From the NCBI RefSeq assembly GCF_014650915.1, contig NZ_BMVW01000006.1:77811-141810 (forward strand): a DNA stretch of 64,000 bases, given 5' to 3'. Made by a program: the position numbers and the translations under genes. Shown here one piece after another: positions 1-7,545 of this stretch. The number at the start of each line of letters is the position of its first letter. The stretch's first letter is position 1. This DNA is from Streptomyces poonensis. Lineage in GTDB: Bacteria > Actinomycetota > Actinomycetes > Streptomycetales > Streptomycetaceae. Below the pieces are notes generated by a model, which was not told the DNA's origin, made no database searches, and saw only the letters and a list, made by a program, of their open reading frames with translations.

Positions 1-465
1 GGTGCCGTCCCGCAGGGAGAGCCGGCCGGCCAGGCCCAGGTCGCGGTCGAGCCAGGAGTTGAGCAGCGGGCCGCCGTACACCTCGACGGCGACCTGGCGC
101 CAGCCGTGCGCCCCGGTGTCGGGCCGCGGCTTGACGCGGAGGTTGGGGGAGTCGGTGTGCGCGCCGACGATGCGGAACGGGGTGTGCGGCCCGGCGCCCT
201 CCGGGACGTACCAGGCGACGATCGCGCCGCCGCGCAGCACGTACTTGCCGCCGGTCGTCCCGTCCCACGCCTCGGTCTCCTCGACCTGGCGGAAGCCGGC
301 CTTCTCCAGCCGCTCGGCGGCGTTCGCCACGGCGTGGTACGGCGACGGGCTCGCCGCCAGGAAGGCCATCAGGTCGTCGGTGAGTCCGCGGCCGAAGCGG
401 AGCGATGCGCGCGAAGCGCTCGATACGGGGGCGGTGCCCGGAGCCGGGCGGGCGCTTGTGCTCAT
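1..465 (-). CDS. M18 family aminopeptidase, N-terminal part (cut by window edge)
   Basis: The first 155 codons of a gene that continues leftwards out of the window. The start is ATG at 465, and the frame stays open to base 1. The translation has the hallmarks of M18 aspartyl-type zinc aminopeptidases (ApeB/DAP): a FLAASPSPYHAV motif near residue 34, GGKYVLRGGAIVAW, and RIVGAHTDSPNLRVKP, whose His and Asp are the first metal-site residues of the family. It then reads YGGPLLNSWLDRDLGLAG before the edge. These enzymes are cytosolic peptidases that remove N-terminal residues from peptides. The rest of the metal site lies outside the window. A strong terminator separates it from the upstream acyl-CoA dehydrogenase gene, so it probably has its own promoter in the 466-486 region or reads through. 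Confidence 0.85.
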   Translation of the reverse strand, partial: MSTSARPAPGTAPVSSASRASLRFGRGLTDDLMAFLAASPSPYHAVANAAERLEKAGFRQVEETEAWDGTTGGKYVLRGGAIVAWYVPEGAGPHTPFRIVGAHTDSPNLRVKPRPDTGAHGWRQVAVEVYGGPLLNSWLDRDLGLAGRLSLRDGT

Positions 466-486
466 GGTGTTCACCTTAACGACGTA

Positions 487-523
487 CGAGGGCCCGCTCC
501 CGGCCTAGGGGAGCGGGCCCTCG
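487..523 (-). terminator. Rho-independent-type terminator after acyl-CoA dehydrogenase
   Basis: A 15-bp perfect stem (487-501 with 509-523) with a 7-nt loop lies just after the stop of the acyl-CoA dehydrogenase gene on the minus strand. It lacks a strong U-tract, as is common in Streptomyces. Confidence 0.75.
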
Positions 524-578
524 TGAGGGGGATGTGGAGAGTCGGACGGCCCAGCGGCGGACCGACGCGTTCCGTTTC

Positions 579-2408
579 TTAGAACGCCGCCTCGTCCAGC
601 TCCATCAGGTCCAGGTCCACGCCCGTGGACAGCTTGCGGGCCAGGGTGACACCCGGCAGGACGTTGGCCGCGAAGAACTTCGCCGCCGCGATCTTGCCCG
701 TGTAGAAGGCCTTGTCCTTCGCCGAGACGCCGGACTCCAGCTTCTCGGCGGCGACCGCGGCGCCCCGCAGCAGCAGGTAGCCGACGATCACGTCACCGGA
801 GGCCATCAGCAGGCGGGTGGTGTTCAGCCCGACCTTGTAGATGTTCTTGACGTCCTGCTCGGTGGCCGCGAGGTCGGTGAGCATCAGGCCGACGATGGCC
901 TCCAGCTCGACGGCGGCCTTGGCGAGGTGGTCGCGGGCCGCGGCCAGCTCCTCGCCGCCGGTGCCGATCGCCAGGAACTTCTTGATCTCCTCGGCGAGCT
1001 GGTTCAGCGCGGCGCCCTGGTTGCGGACGATCTTCCGGAAGAAGAAGTCCTGGCCCTGGATCGCGGTGGTGCCCTCGTACAGGGTGTCGATCTTGGCGTC
1101 GCGGATGTACTGCTCGATCGGGTACTCCTGCAGGAAGCCGGAGCCGCCGAAGGTCTGCAGCGACTGGGCGAGCTGCTCGTAGCCCTTCTCGGAGCCGTAG
1201 CCCTTGACGATCGGCAGGAGGAGGTCGTTCAGGGCGTGCAGCGCGGCGGTGTCCTCGCCGGCGGCCTCCTTGACGGCGATCTCGTCCTGGACGGAGGCGG
1301 TGTGCAGCACCAGGGCGCGCATGCCCTCCGCGTACGCCTTCTGCGTCATCAGCGAGCGGCGCACGTCCGGGTGGTGCGTGATGGTGACCTTGGGCGCCGT
1401 CTTGTCCATGAAGTTGGCGAGGTCCGGGCCCTGGACACGCTCCTTGGCGTACTCCAGCGCGTTCAGGTAACCGGTCGACAGGGTCGAGATCGCCTTCGTG
1501 CCGACCATCATCCGGGCGAACTCGATGATGCGGAACATCTGGCGGATGCCGTCGTGCTTGTCGCCGATCAGCCAGCCCTTGGCGGGGTGCCGGTCGCCGA
1601 ACGTCATCTCGCAGGTGTTGGAGGCCTTCAGGCCCATCTTGTGCTCGACGTTCGTGGCGTAGACGCCGTTGCGCTCGCCCAGCTCGCCGGTCTCGAAGTC
1701 GAAGAGGTACTTCGGGACGAGGAAGAGGGACAGGCCCTTGGTGCCGGGGCCGGCGCCCTCGGGACGGGCCAGCACGTAGTGGAGGATGTTCTCCTCCATG
1801 TCGTGCTCACCCGAGGTGATGAAGCGCTTCACGCCCTCGATGTGCCAGGAGCCGTCCTCCTGCTGTACGGCCTTGGTGCGCCCGGCGCCGACGTCCGAAC
1901 CGGCGTCCGGCTCCGTGAGCACCATGGTGGAGCCCCAGGTCCGCTCGACGGCGACCTTCGCGGCCTTCTTCTGCTCCTCGGTGCCCTCCTCGAAGAGGAT
2001 GCGGGCGAACGCCGGGCCGGAGGAGTACATCCAGACCGCCGGGTTGGCGCCGAGGATCAGCTCCGCGTAGGCCCAGATCAGGGACGGGGGAGCGGTGGTG
2101 CCGCCGATCTCCTCGGGCAGGCCGAGCCGCCAGTACTCGGAGTCCATGAAGGCCTTGTAGCTCTTCTTGAAGGACGCCGGGACCGGAGCGGTGTTCGTCT
2201 CCGGGTCGAAGACCGGCGGGTTGCGGTCGGCGTCGGTGAAGGACTCGGCCAGCTCGTTCTCGGAGAGGCGGGTCAGCTCCTCCAGGATGCTTTTCGCGGT
2301 GTCCGTGTCCATCTCCGCGAAGGGGCCGGTGCCGTACAGCTTGTCGCGCCCGAGCACTTCGAAGAGGTTGAACTCGATGTCGCGGAGATTCGACTTGTAG
2401 TGCCCCAT
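579..2408 (-). CDS. Acyl-CoA dehydrogenase (long form with C-terminal extension)
   Basis: A 609-residue flavoprotein of the acyl-CoA dehydrogenase family, which introduces the trans-2 double bond in fatty-acyl or related CoA thioesters. The start is ATG at 2408 (MGHYKSNLRDIEFN), preceded by GGAGG 7 nt upstream; an ATG 33 nt further upstream has no such site. Seen in order: an N-terminal segment typical of the 600-residue subfamily, an FAD-contacting stretch ending in VLTEPDAGSDVG around residue 175, and the C-terminal helical half with GGSGFLQEYPIEQYIRDAKI and LYEGTTAIQGQDF around residues 430-460. The last 120 residues match the extra C-terminal domain of this long subfamily, which includes the DmdC-like enzymes. 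The substrate cannot be read from sequence. A pair of 12-bp palindromic motifs lies upstream and probably binds a TetR-type repressor. Confidence 0.9.
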   Translation of the reverse strand: MGHYKSNLRDIEFNLFEVLGRDKLYGTGPFAEMDTDTAKSILEELTRLSENELAESFTDADRNPPVFDPETNTAPVPASFKKSYKAFMDSEYWRLGLPEEIGGTTAPPSLIWAYAELILGANPAVWMYSSGPAFARILFEEGTEEQKKAAKVAVERTWGSTMVLTEPDAGSDVGAGRTKAVQQEDGSWHIEGVKRFITSGEHDMEENILHYVLARPEGAGPGTKGLSLFLVPKYLFDFETGELGERNGVYATNVEHKMGLKASNTCEMTFGDRHPAKGWLIGDKHDGIRQMFRIIEFARMMVGTKAISTLSTGYLNALEYAKERVQGPDLANFMDKTAPKVTITHHPDVRRSLMTQKAYAEGMRALVLHTASVQDEIAVKEAAGEDTAALHALNDLLLPIVKGYGSEKGYEQLAQSLQTFGGSGFLQEYPIEQYIRDAKIDTLYEGTTAIQGQDFFFRKIVRNQGAALNQLAEEIKKFLAIGTGGEELAAARDHLAKAAVELEAIVGLMLTDLAATEQDVKNIYKVGLNTTRLLMASGDVIVGYLLLRGAAVAAEKLESGVSAKDKAFYTGKIAAAKFFAANVLPGVTLARKLSTGVDLDLMELDEAAF

Positions 2409-2463
2409 GGCGACGCCTCCGTGGAGAGATCGGCGAGGCACTGGATCCTCGCGCTAGTTCATA

Positions 2464-2500
2464 TACCAACAAGTAGCTTCGATGATGCTACCCACCGGTA
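2464..2500 (-). promoter_or_regulatory. Paired 12-bp operator-like motifs upstream of acyl-CoA dehydrogenase
   Basis: Two related 12-mers occur 25 bp apart in an unusually AT-rich patch: TACCAACAAGTA (2464-2475) and TACCCACCGGTA (2489-2500). They share the frame TACCnACnnGTA, with short half-sites TAC and GTA. The spacing is close to an integral number of turns, so two repressor dimers could sit on one face. A TetR-family regulator of acyl-CoA metabolism is the likely ligand, by inference only. The 316-bp gap 2409-2724 holds this element, short GAACGCCGGAG repeats at about 2660-2685, and the SseB promoter. Confidence 0.45.
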
Positions 2501-2711
2501 ATAAGACGCAACCCCGGCCGGGAAGGTGTGACGAGGCTCTTACGGGGCCGGCCGGGGCGCCTACGGTGCGTGACGCGCGCGGGAGTGCGGACGGTTGCGC
2601 ACGGCACTCAGGGAGGTGTGACGCGCCTCGCGTGCGATTTATTGCCGCACGTTGCCGAAGGAACGCCGGAGGAACGCCGGAGGAACGATGCTGCGGCACC
2701 CGGGGGTTGAC

Positions 2712-2724
2712 TACTCTTTGAGGC
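2712..2724 (+). promoter_or_regulatory. Putative leaderless promoter of the SseB-like gene
   Basis: A -10-like TACTCT (2712-2717) lies exactly 7 nt before the ATG at 2725, and no ribosome binding site precedes that ATG. The spacing predicts transcription starting at the A of the start codon. No convincing -35 box was found. Confidence 0.4.
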
Positions 2725-3192
2725 ATGTACGGCTACGACCAGAACGCGGGCGCCCAGCAGCAGTACGCCCCGCCGCCGCAGCAGCAGATGCCCGGCGGGT
2801 ACGGCCAGCAGCCCCCGCTGTACCCCGAGCCGTCCCCGCCCTCGCTCGCGGACGCGGTGCGTGCCTTCACCACGGGCCAGATGTCCGCCGAGGACTTCCA
2901 GCAGATCTTCGCCACCTCCAAGGTCTACTGCCCGCGCGGCGACAATCCCGGATTCCTGGCGCTGCACAACACCCAGCAGCCCGTGATCCCGATGTTCAGC
3001 TCGCTCAAGGAGCTGCGCCGCTACGCCGGCAAGGAGTCCAAGTACTTCGTGATCACCGGTGCGGAGGTCATCGACCTGCTGCCCACCGGCTACGGCTTCG
3101 TGCTCGACATGGAGGGCGAGCACCGCATGGTCTTCGACGCCAAGGCGGTGGAGCAGATGGTCGAGTTCGCGATGCGCCGGATGTACGGCTAG
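2725..3192 (+). CDS. SseB-family protein
   Basis: 155 residues. The first 45 are a Gly/Pro/Gln/Tyr-rich tail (QQQYAPPPQQQ). The remaining globular part, from about residue 50, matches the SseB_N type of domain common in actinobacteria: GDNPGFLALHNTQQPVIPMF, YFVITGAEVIDLLPTGYGF and LDMEGEHRMVFDAKAVEQMV. The family name comes from a type III secretion protein, but actinobacterial members are free-standing cytosolic proteins of unknown role. It is single-copy here, leaves a divergent intergenic region shared with the acyl-CoA dehydrogenase, and ends in a terminator. Nothing suggests a secretion system nearby. Confidence 0.75.
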   Translation: MYGYDQNAGAQQQYAPPPQQQMPGGYGQQPPLYPEPSPPSLADAVRAFTTGQMSAEDFQQIFATSKVYCPRGDNPGFLALHNTQQPVIPMFSSLKELRRYAGKESKYFVITGAEVIDLLPTGYGFVLDMEGEHRMVFDAKAVEQMVEFAMRRMYG

Positions 3193-3217
3193 CCGCCCCG
3201 ACCACCAGACGTCCGGG

Positions 3218-3243
3218 AGCCCGGAGGGAATGCCCTCCGGGCT
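3218..3243 (+). terminator. Terminator after SseB-like gene
   Basis: An 11-bp perfect stem, AGCCCGGAGGG / CCCTCCGGGCT, with a 4-nt loop, followed by TTTC. It lies 25 bp after the stop codon. Confidence 0.8.
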
Positions 3244-3306
3244 TTCGCTGTTCCGGGGTAGCAGAAAGTTCAACTCTCAACTAAAGTTCGAGCACGAGGA
3301 GGTACC

Positions 3307-4014
3307 ACGTACATCATCGACGGGACCTTCGACCACCAGGACAGCCACGGCGGTGGCGGCACCATCACCAACGGCGACACCCAGTGGATGACCGCGGGTG
3401 CGGGCCTGCTGCACATCGAGGCCCCGCCGGAGCAGCTCGTCATGTCCGGCGGCCTCTTCCACGGGGTCCAGCTGTGGGTGAACCTGCCGGCCAAGGACAA
3501 GATGATGGCCCCGCGCTACCAGGACATCCGCAGCGGCAGCGTCCAGCTGCTCACCTCCCCCGACGGCGGCGCGCTGCTCCGCGTCATCGCCGGTGAGCTC
3601 GACGGCCACGAGGGCCCCGGCATCACGCACACGCCGATCACGATGATCCACGCCACCCTCGCCCCGGGCGCGGAGGTCACCCTGCCCTGGCGGGAGGACT
3701 TCAACGGCCTGGCGTACGTCCTCGCCGGGCGCGGCAGCGTCGGCACCGAGCGCCGCCCGGTCCACCTGGGCCAGACGGCCGTCTTCGGCGCGGGCTCCTC
3801 GCTCACCGTGCGCGCGGACGAGAAGCAGGACGCGCACACGCCGGACCTGGAGGTCGTGCTGCTCGGCGGCCGGCCCATCCGGGAGCCCATGGCCCACTAC
3901 GGCCCCTTCGTGATGAACACCCGCGAGGAGCTCCAGCAGGCCTTCGAGGACTTCCAGAAGGGCCGCCTCGGGACGATCCCGGCGGTGCACGGGATGACCG
4001 AGGACGGGATCTGA
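3307..4014 (+). pseudogene. Pirin-family protein, 5'-truncated (N-terminal third missing)
   Basis: The frame from 3307 to 4014 reads as the middle and end of a bicupin pirin: TYIIDGTFDHQDS, GGGGTITNGDTQWMTAG, HIEAPPEQLVMSGG, then the second cupin and FVMNTREELQQAFEDFQ. Pirins of this type normally have about 90 further residues before TYIIDGTF, including the HPHRGFE metal ligands. Here that region is absent. A consensus ribosome binding site (GAGGAGG, 3296-3302) is joined directly to the internal codons, and an in-frame TAG at 3259 blocks extension upstream. No ATG, GTG or TTG occurs in frame until ATG 3388, which has no ribosome site and would give only 208 residues. A deletion of roughly 0.27 kb that removed the start codon explains the arrangement. 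An assembly error is the main alternative. Confidence 0.7.
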
Positions 4015-4087
4015 TCCCTGGCCCCCCTCGGGACCGTACTGACGAAGCGTCACCCGGGCGGACCGTCCGAACAGGACGGCCCGCCCG

Positions 4088-5167
4088 GTGCGTGATCGGG
4101 TGGGCAGCGTGCAGCTGCTGCCCGAGCCCGTGCGCCGTCTGGCGGCCTGGTGTGCCGTCGTCCTGCTGGTGTCCGGGGTGGTGTACGTCGCCATCCGGCT
4201 GTGTGTGGAGTTCCGGACCGCCGTCATCCCCGTGCTGCTCGCGCTGCTCGGCACCGCGCTGCTGAAGCCGCTCCACCGGTGGCTCGTCCGGGCCAGGGTC
4301 AACCGCTCGGTCGCCGCCTTCGTCACCTGCGTGGCGGTCGTGGCCGTGTTCGGCGGGGCCGTCTACATCGTGGTCGCCGCCCTCATCGACAGCGGGGACC
4401 AGATCATCGCCTCCCTCCGGCAGGCGGCCCGCTCGATCGCCGACCACTTCGGGGCGGCGGGCACCTCCCTGGACGACCTCGCCGCGAACTCACGGGACCT
4501 GCTGAACCGGTTCGGCGGGACCGCCGCGTCCAACGTCATCAGCGGGGTCAGCGTCGTCGGCGAGGTCATCGCCATGGCCGTCCTCGCGCTCCTGCTCGTC
4601 TTCTTCTTCCTGCGCGACTCCCAGCGGGCCGCCGACACCCTGCGCGCCGCCTCCCCGACCGCCGCCGCCGACACCGTCGAGGCCGTGGCCCGGCGCGCCT
4701 TCCAGGCCGTCGAGGGATTCATGCGCGGAACCACCCTCATCGCGCTCATCGACGCCGTCTGCATCACCGTCGGGCTGCTGATCCTCGGTGTGCCCGGCGC
4801 CCTGGGACTCGGCGCGCTGGTCCTCGTCGGCGCCTACATCCCCTACCTCGGAGCCTTCATCTCCGGGGCCGTCGCCGTGCTCGTCGCCCTCGCCGACCGC
4901 GGGTTCGTCATCGCCGTGTGGGCCCTCGCCGTCGTCCTCGCCGTACAGGTGCTGGAGGGGCACGTCCTGCAGCCGGTGATCCAGAGCCGTACGGTCCAGA
5001 TGCACCCGGCGGTCGTCATGGTGACCCTCACCGCGGGTGCGGCCGTCGCCGGGATCCTCGGCATGCTGCTGGCCGTACCGCTCACGGCGGCCGCTTTCGG
5101 GATCGTGCACGAGCTGCGGGACCGGTACTCCACCGAGGAGTCGCGAGAGGGGTCAACCACCGGGTGA
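4088..5167 (+). CDS. AI-2E/YdiK-family transporter (UPF0118)
   Basis: A polytopic membrane protein of about 359 residues with the hydrophobic pattern of the AI-2E exporter family. It has an N-terminal hairpin (residues about 15-60), a pair of helices at 75-100, a soluble helical section (RQAARSIADHFGA), a helix around 160 and a four-helix C-terminal bundle. Family signatures include GVPGALGLGALVLVGAYIPY and the final EGHVLQPVIQSR. Members export signalling molecules or ions; the substrate is unknown here. GTG 4088 is the longest start; GTG 4100 and GTG 4109 are equally plausible because none has a clear ribosome site. Its 3' end overlaps the convergent phosphatase gene by 15 bp. Confidence 0.8.
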   Translation: MRDRVGSVQLLPEPVRRLAAWCAVVLLVSGVVYVAIRLCVEFRTAVIPVLLALLGTALLKPLHRWLVRARVNRSVAAFVTCVAVVAVFGGAVYIVVAALIDSGDQIIASLRQAARSIADHFGAAGTSLDDLAANSRDLLNRFGGTAASNVISGVSVVGEVIAMAVLALLLVFFFLRDSQRAADTLRAASPTAAADTVEAVARRAFQAVEGFMRGTTLIALIDAVCITVGLLILGVPGALGLGALVLVGAYIPYLGAFISGAVAVLVALADRGFVIAVWALAVVLAVQVLEGHVLQPVIQSRTVQMHPAVVMVTLTAGAAVAGILGMLLAVPLTAAAFGIVHELRDRYSTEESREGSTTG

Positions 5168-7348
5168 GGCGGTGGTGCCGTCCGCCGTGGCCGGCTCCCG
5201 GAGCTCGAACCAGATGCTCTTGCCCTCGCCCCGCGGGTCCACCCCCCACGCGTCGGCCAGCAGCTCCATCAGCATCAGTCCCCGCCCCGAGGAGGCCAGC
5301 TCGCCGGGCCGCCGCCGGTGCGGCAGGTCGTCGCTCGCGTCCGTGACCTCGATCCGCATCCGGCGGGCGGCCGGCTCACCGGAGGCCCCCGCGACCTCGG
5401 CGACCAGCAGGGCGTCCGCGTCGGTGTGGACCAGGACGTTGGTCAGCATCTCCGAGACGAGCAGCACCGCCGAGTCGACCTGGTCCTCGCTGCGCCAGTC
5501 GTGCAGCAGCTCGCGCAGCTGGCGGCGGGCGCCGGCGATCCGCTCGGGCTCGGCCTGGGCGACGGTGAGCGCCGTACGCCGGACCGGCGGCCGGAGCGGC
5601 CCGGAGCCGTCGCGACCGTCCCCCGCGCCCCGTTCCGCGCGCTGCCGGTGCAGCAGCAGTACCGCTATGTCGTCCTCGCGCCGGTCGGCCAGCGGGCCGG
5701 TGGTGTGGTGGGACGAGGGCCCGTGCACGGCCTGGACCAGGGCGTCGGCCAGCGCCTCCACATCGCCGTCGAGTCCGCTGTCGTGCGCCTCCAGGACCCG
5801 GCGGATCCGCAGCCACCCGGTGTCCAGGTCGTGGCCCCCGGTCTCGATCAGACCGTCCGTGCAGATCAGCATGGTCTCGCCGGGCTCCAGGGAGAGTCGG
5901 GTCATCGGGTAGTCCGCGTCCGGGTCGACGCCCAGCGGCAGCCCGCCCGAGGTCGACCGCGTCAGGACCGTGCCGTCGCACATGCGCACCGCCGGCTCCG
6001 GATGCCCGGCGCGGGCGATCTCCAGCGTGCCCGTCCCGGGGTCGACCTCGATGTACAGACAGGTCGCGAAGCGCAGGTCGGCGTACTCCTCGTCGTACGT
6101 GATGCCGTGCAGGAAACGGGAGGCGCGGGAGAGGACGGCGTCCGGGCGGTGGCCCTCGGCCGCGTAGGCGCGCAGGGCGATGCGGAGCTGGCCCATGAGA
6201 CCGGCGGCCCGCACGTCGTGGCCCTGGACATCGCCGATGACGAGGGCGAACCGCCCTGATCCGGACCTCGTCCGGGAGGTGCCGGAGGGCAGCGGGATCA
6301 TGTCGTACCAGTCGCCGCCGACCTGGAGGCCACCACCGGTGGGCACATACCGGGCGGCGACGCTCATACCGGGGATCTGCGGGCCCAGCATGGGCAGCAT
6401 CGAACGCTGCAGCCCGTCGGTCAGCTCACGCTCCGTCTCGGCCGCGCCGGCCCGGGAGAGCGCCTGGGCGAGCATGCGCGCCACGGTGGTGAGGACGGAG
6501 CGCTCGTCGGGCGTGAAGGACACCGGGTACGAGAACGCGGCCATCCACGCGCCCATCGTGCGCCCGGCCACGGTGAGCGGCAGGAACGCCCACGACCGGC
6601 GCGCGAAGCGTTCGGCGAGCGGCCAGGAGGCGGGGTAGCGGGACCGGTACTCCTCCGGGGACGACAGGTAGACGGCCCGGCCCGTACGGGCGACCTCGGC
6701 GGCTGGGTAGTCCGTGTCCAGCGACATATGGGTGAACGGGCGTTCGTCCCCCGGCTGCTGCCCGTGGTGACCGATGAGCCCGAGCCGGTCGGCCTCCACG
6801 CCGAACACGGCCAGTCCGTCCGGCGAGAACCCCGGCATCGACAGCCCCGCCGCGACCCGCAGCACCTCCTCCGTGGAGCGCGCCTCGGCCAGCGCCCGCC
6901 CCGCGTCCAGCAGGAACGCCTCGCGCGAGCGGCGCCAGTCCCCGGTGACGGGGGTGTGCGCGGCGCCCGGCGGCGGCTCGCTGACCTCCTGGAGGGTGCC
7001 CACCAGGTCGAACTCCCCGGTGGCCGGGTCCAGGGACGGCTTCGCGCGGCTGCGCACGATGCGGACGACGTCCCCCCGCTCGTCCATCACCCGCATCCGG
7101 ACCTCGGCGATGGTGCCCTCGGCGGCGGCGAGCCGGATCACGCCGTCGACCTCGATCCAGTCGACCGGGTGGAAACGCGCGCGGACCGCGGCCTCCGTGA
7201 CGGTCACCGGCTCCGGCGGCAGCCCGACGAGCCGCGCGGCCTCGCCGTCCAGGGCGACGAGCCCGGCGCCGGTGTCCGCGCGCCACAGCCCGGTCGCGAG
7301 GGCGGAGAGGATCTCCCCCACTGCGGGCAGGGGCTGATCAGTGAGCAT
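5153..7348 (-). CDS. PAS-GAF-PP2C (SpoIIE-type) phosphatase with C-terminal HATPase
   Basis: A 731-residue signalling protein. Residues 1-125 form a PAS-like sensor. A GAF domain follows at about 150-300. The PP2C/SpoIIE phosphatase domain (about 320-540) shows GDWYDMIPL, ALVIGDVQGHDVRAAG and LICTDGLIE, which carry the metal-binding aspartates. A histidine-kinase-like ATPase domain (about 600-715) contains LLVSEMLTNVLVHT and RGLMLMELLADAWG. The architecture is typical of Streptomyces partner-switch regulators that dephosphorylate an anti-anti-sigma factor while the HATPase part acts as its kinase or anti-sigma. The substrate cannot be named, because no STAS-domain partner lies nearby. The start is ATG 7348. 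Confidence 0.88.
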   Translation of the reverse strand: MLTDQPLPAVGEILSALATGLWRADTGAGLVALDGEAARLVGLPPEPVTVTEAAVRARFHPVDWIEVDGVIRLAAAEGTIAEVRMRVMDERGDVVRIVRSRAKPSLDPATGEFDLVGTLQEVSEPPPGAAHTPVTGDWRRSREAFLLDAGRALAEARSTEEVLRVAAGLSMPGFSPDGLAVFGVEADRLGLIGHHGQQPGDERPFTHMSLDTDYPAAEVARTGRAVYLSSPEEYRSRYPASWPLAERFARRSWAFLPLTVAGRTMGAWMAAFSYPVSFTPDERSVLTTVARMLAQALSRAGAAETERELTDGLQRSMLPMLGPQIPGMSVAARYVPTGGGLQVGGDWYDMIPLPSGTSRTRSGSGRFALVIGDVQGHDVRAAGLMGQLRIALRAYAAEGHRPDAVLSRASRFLHGITYDEEYADLRFATCLYIEVDPGTGTLEIARAGHPEPAVRMCDGTVLTRSTSGGLPLGVDPDADYPMTRLSLEPGETMLICTDGLIETGGHDLDTGWLRIRRVLEAHDSGLDGDVEALADALVQAVHGPSSHHTTGPLADRREDDIAVLLLHRQRAERGAGDGRDGSGPLRPPVRRTALTVAQAEPERIAGARRQLRELLHDWRSEDQVDSAVLLVSEMLTNVLVHTDADALLVAEVAGASGEPAARRMRIEVTDASDDLPHRRRPGELASSGRGLMLMELLADAWGVDPRGEGKSIWFELREPATADGTTASPGG

Positions 7349-7545
7349 TGCCCCACTTTAAGAACAGTTGATCGGGCACTGCCACCGAAGGTGTACGAGG
7401 CACCCGGACGGCCCACCCGCCACAGGGGTTCCACGGGTCGAACGGAAACGCAGGAGAGGTGATCACAACGTGGCCGGTACCCTGGGATGGCCTAGGCCGT
7501 ACCCGCCTGGGCGTTCCCCGATCCGCGAAGGCTGGATGAACGACG

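Noticed and set aside
534..2501. A 655-codon open frame antisense to the acyl-CoA dehydrogenase
   Set aside because: It mirrors the third-position GC bias of a clearly conserved gene; its product is Gly/Val/Leu/Arg-rich with no domain.
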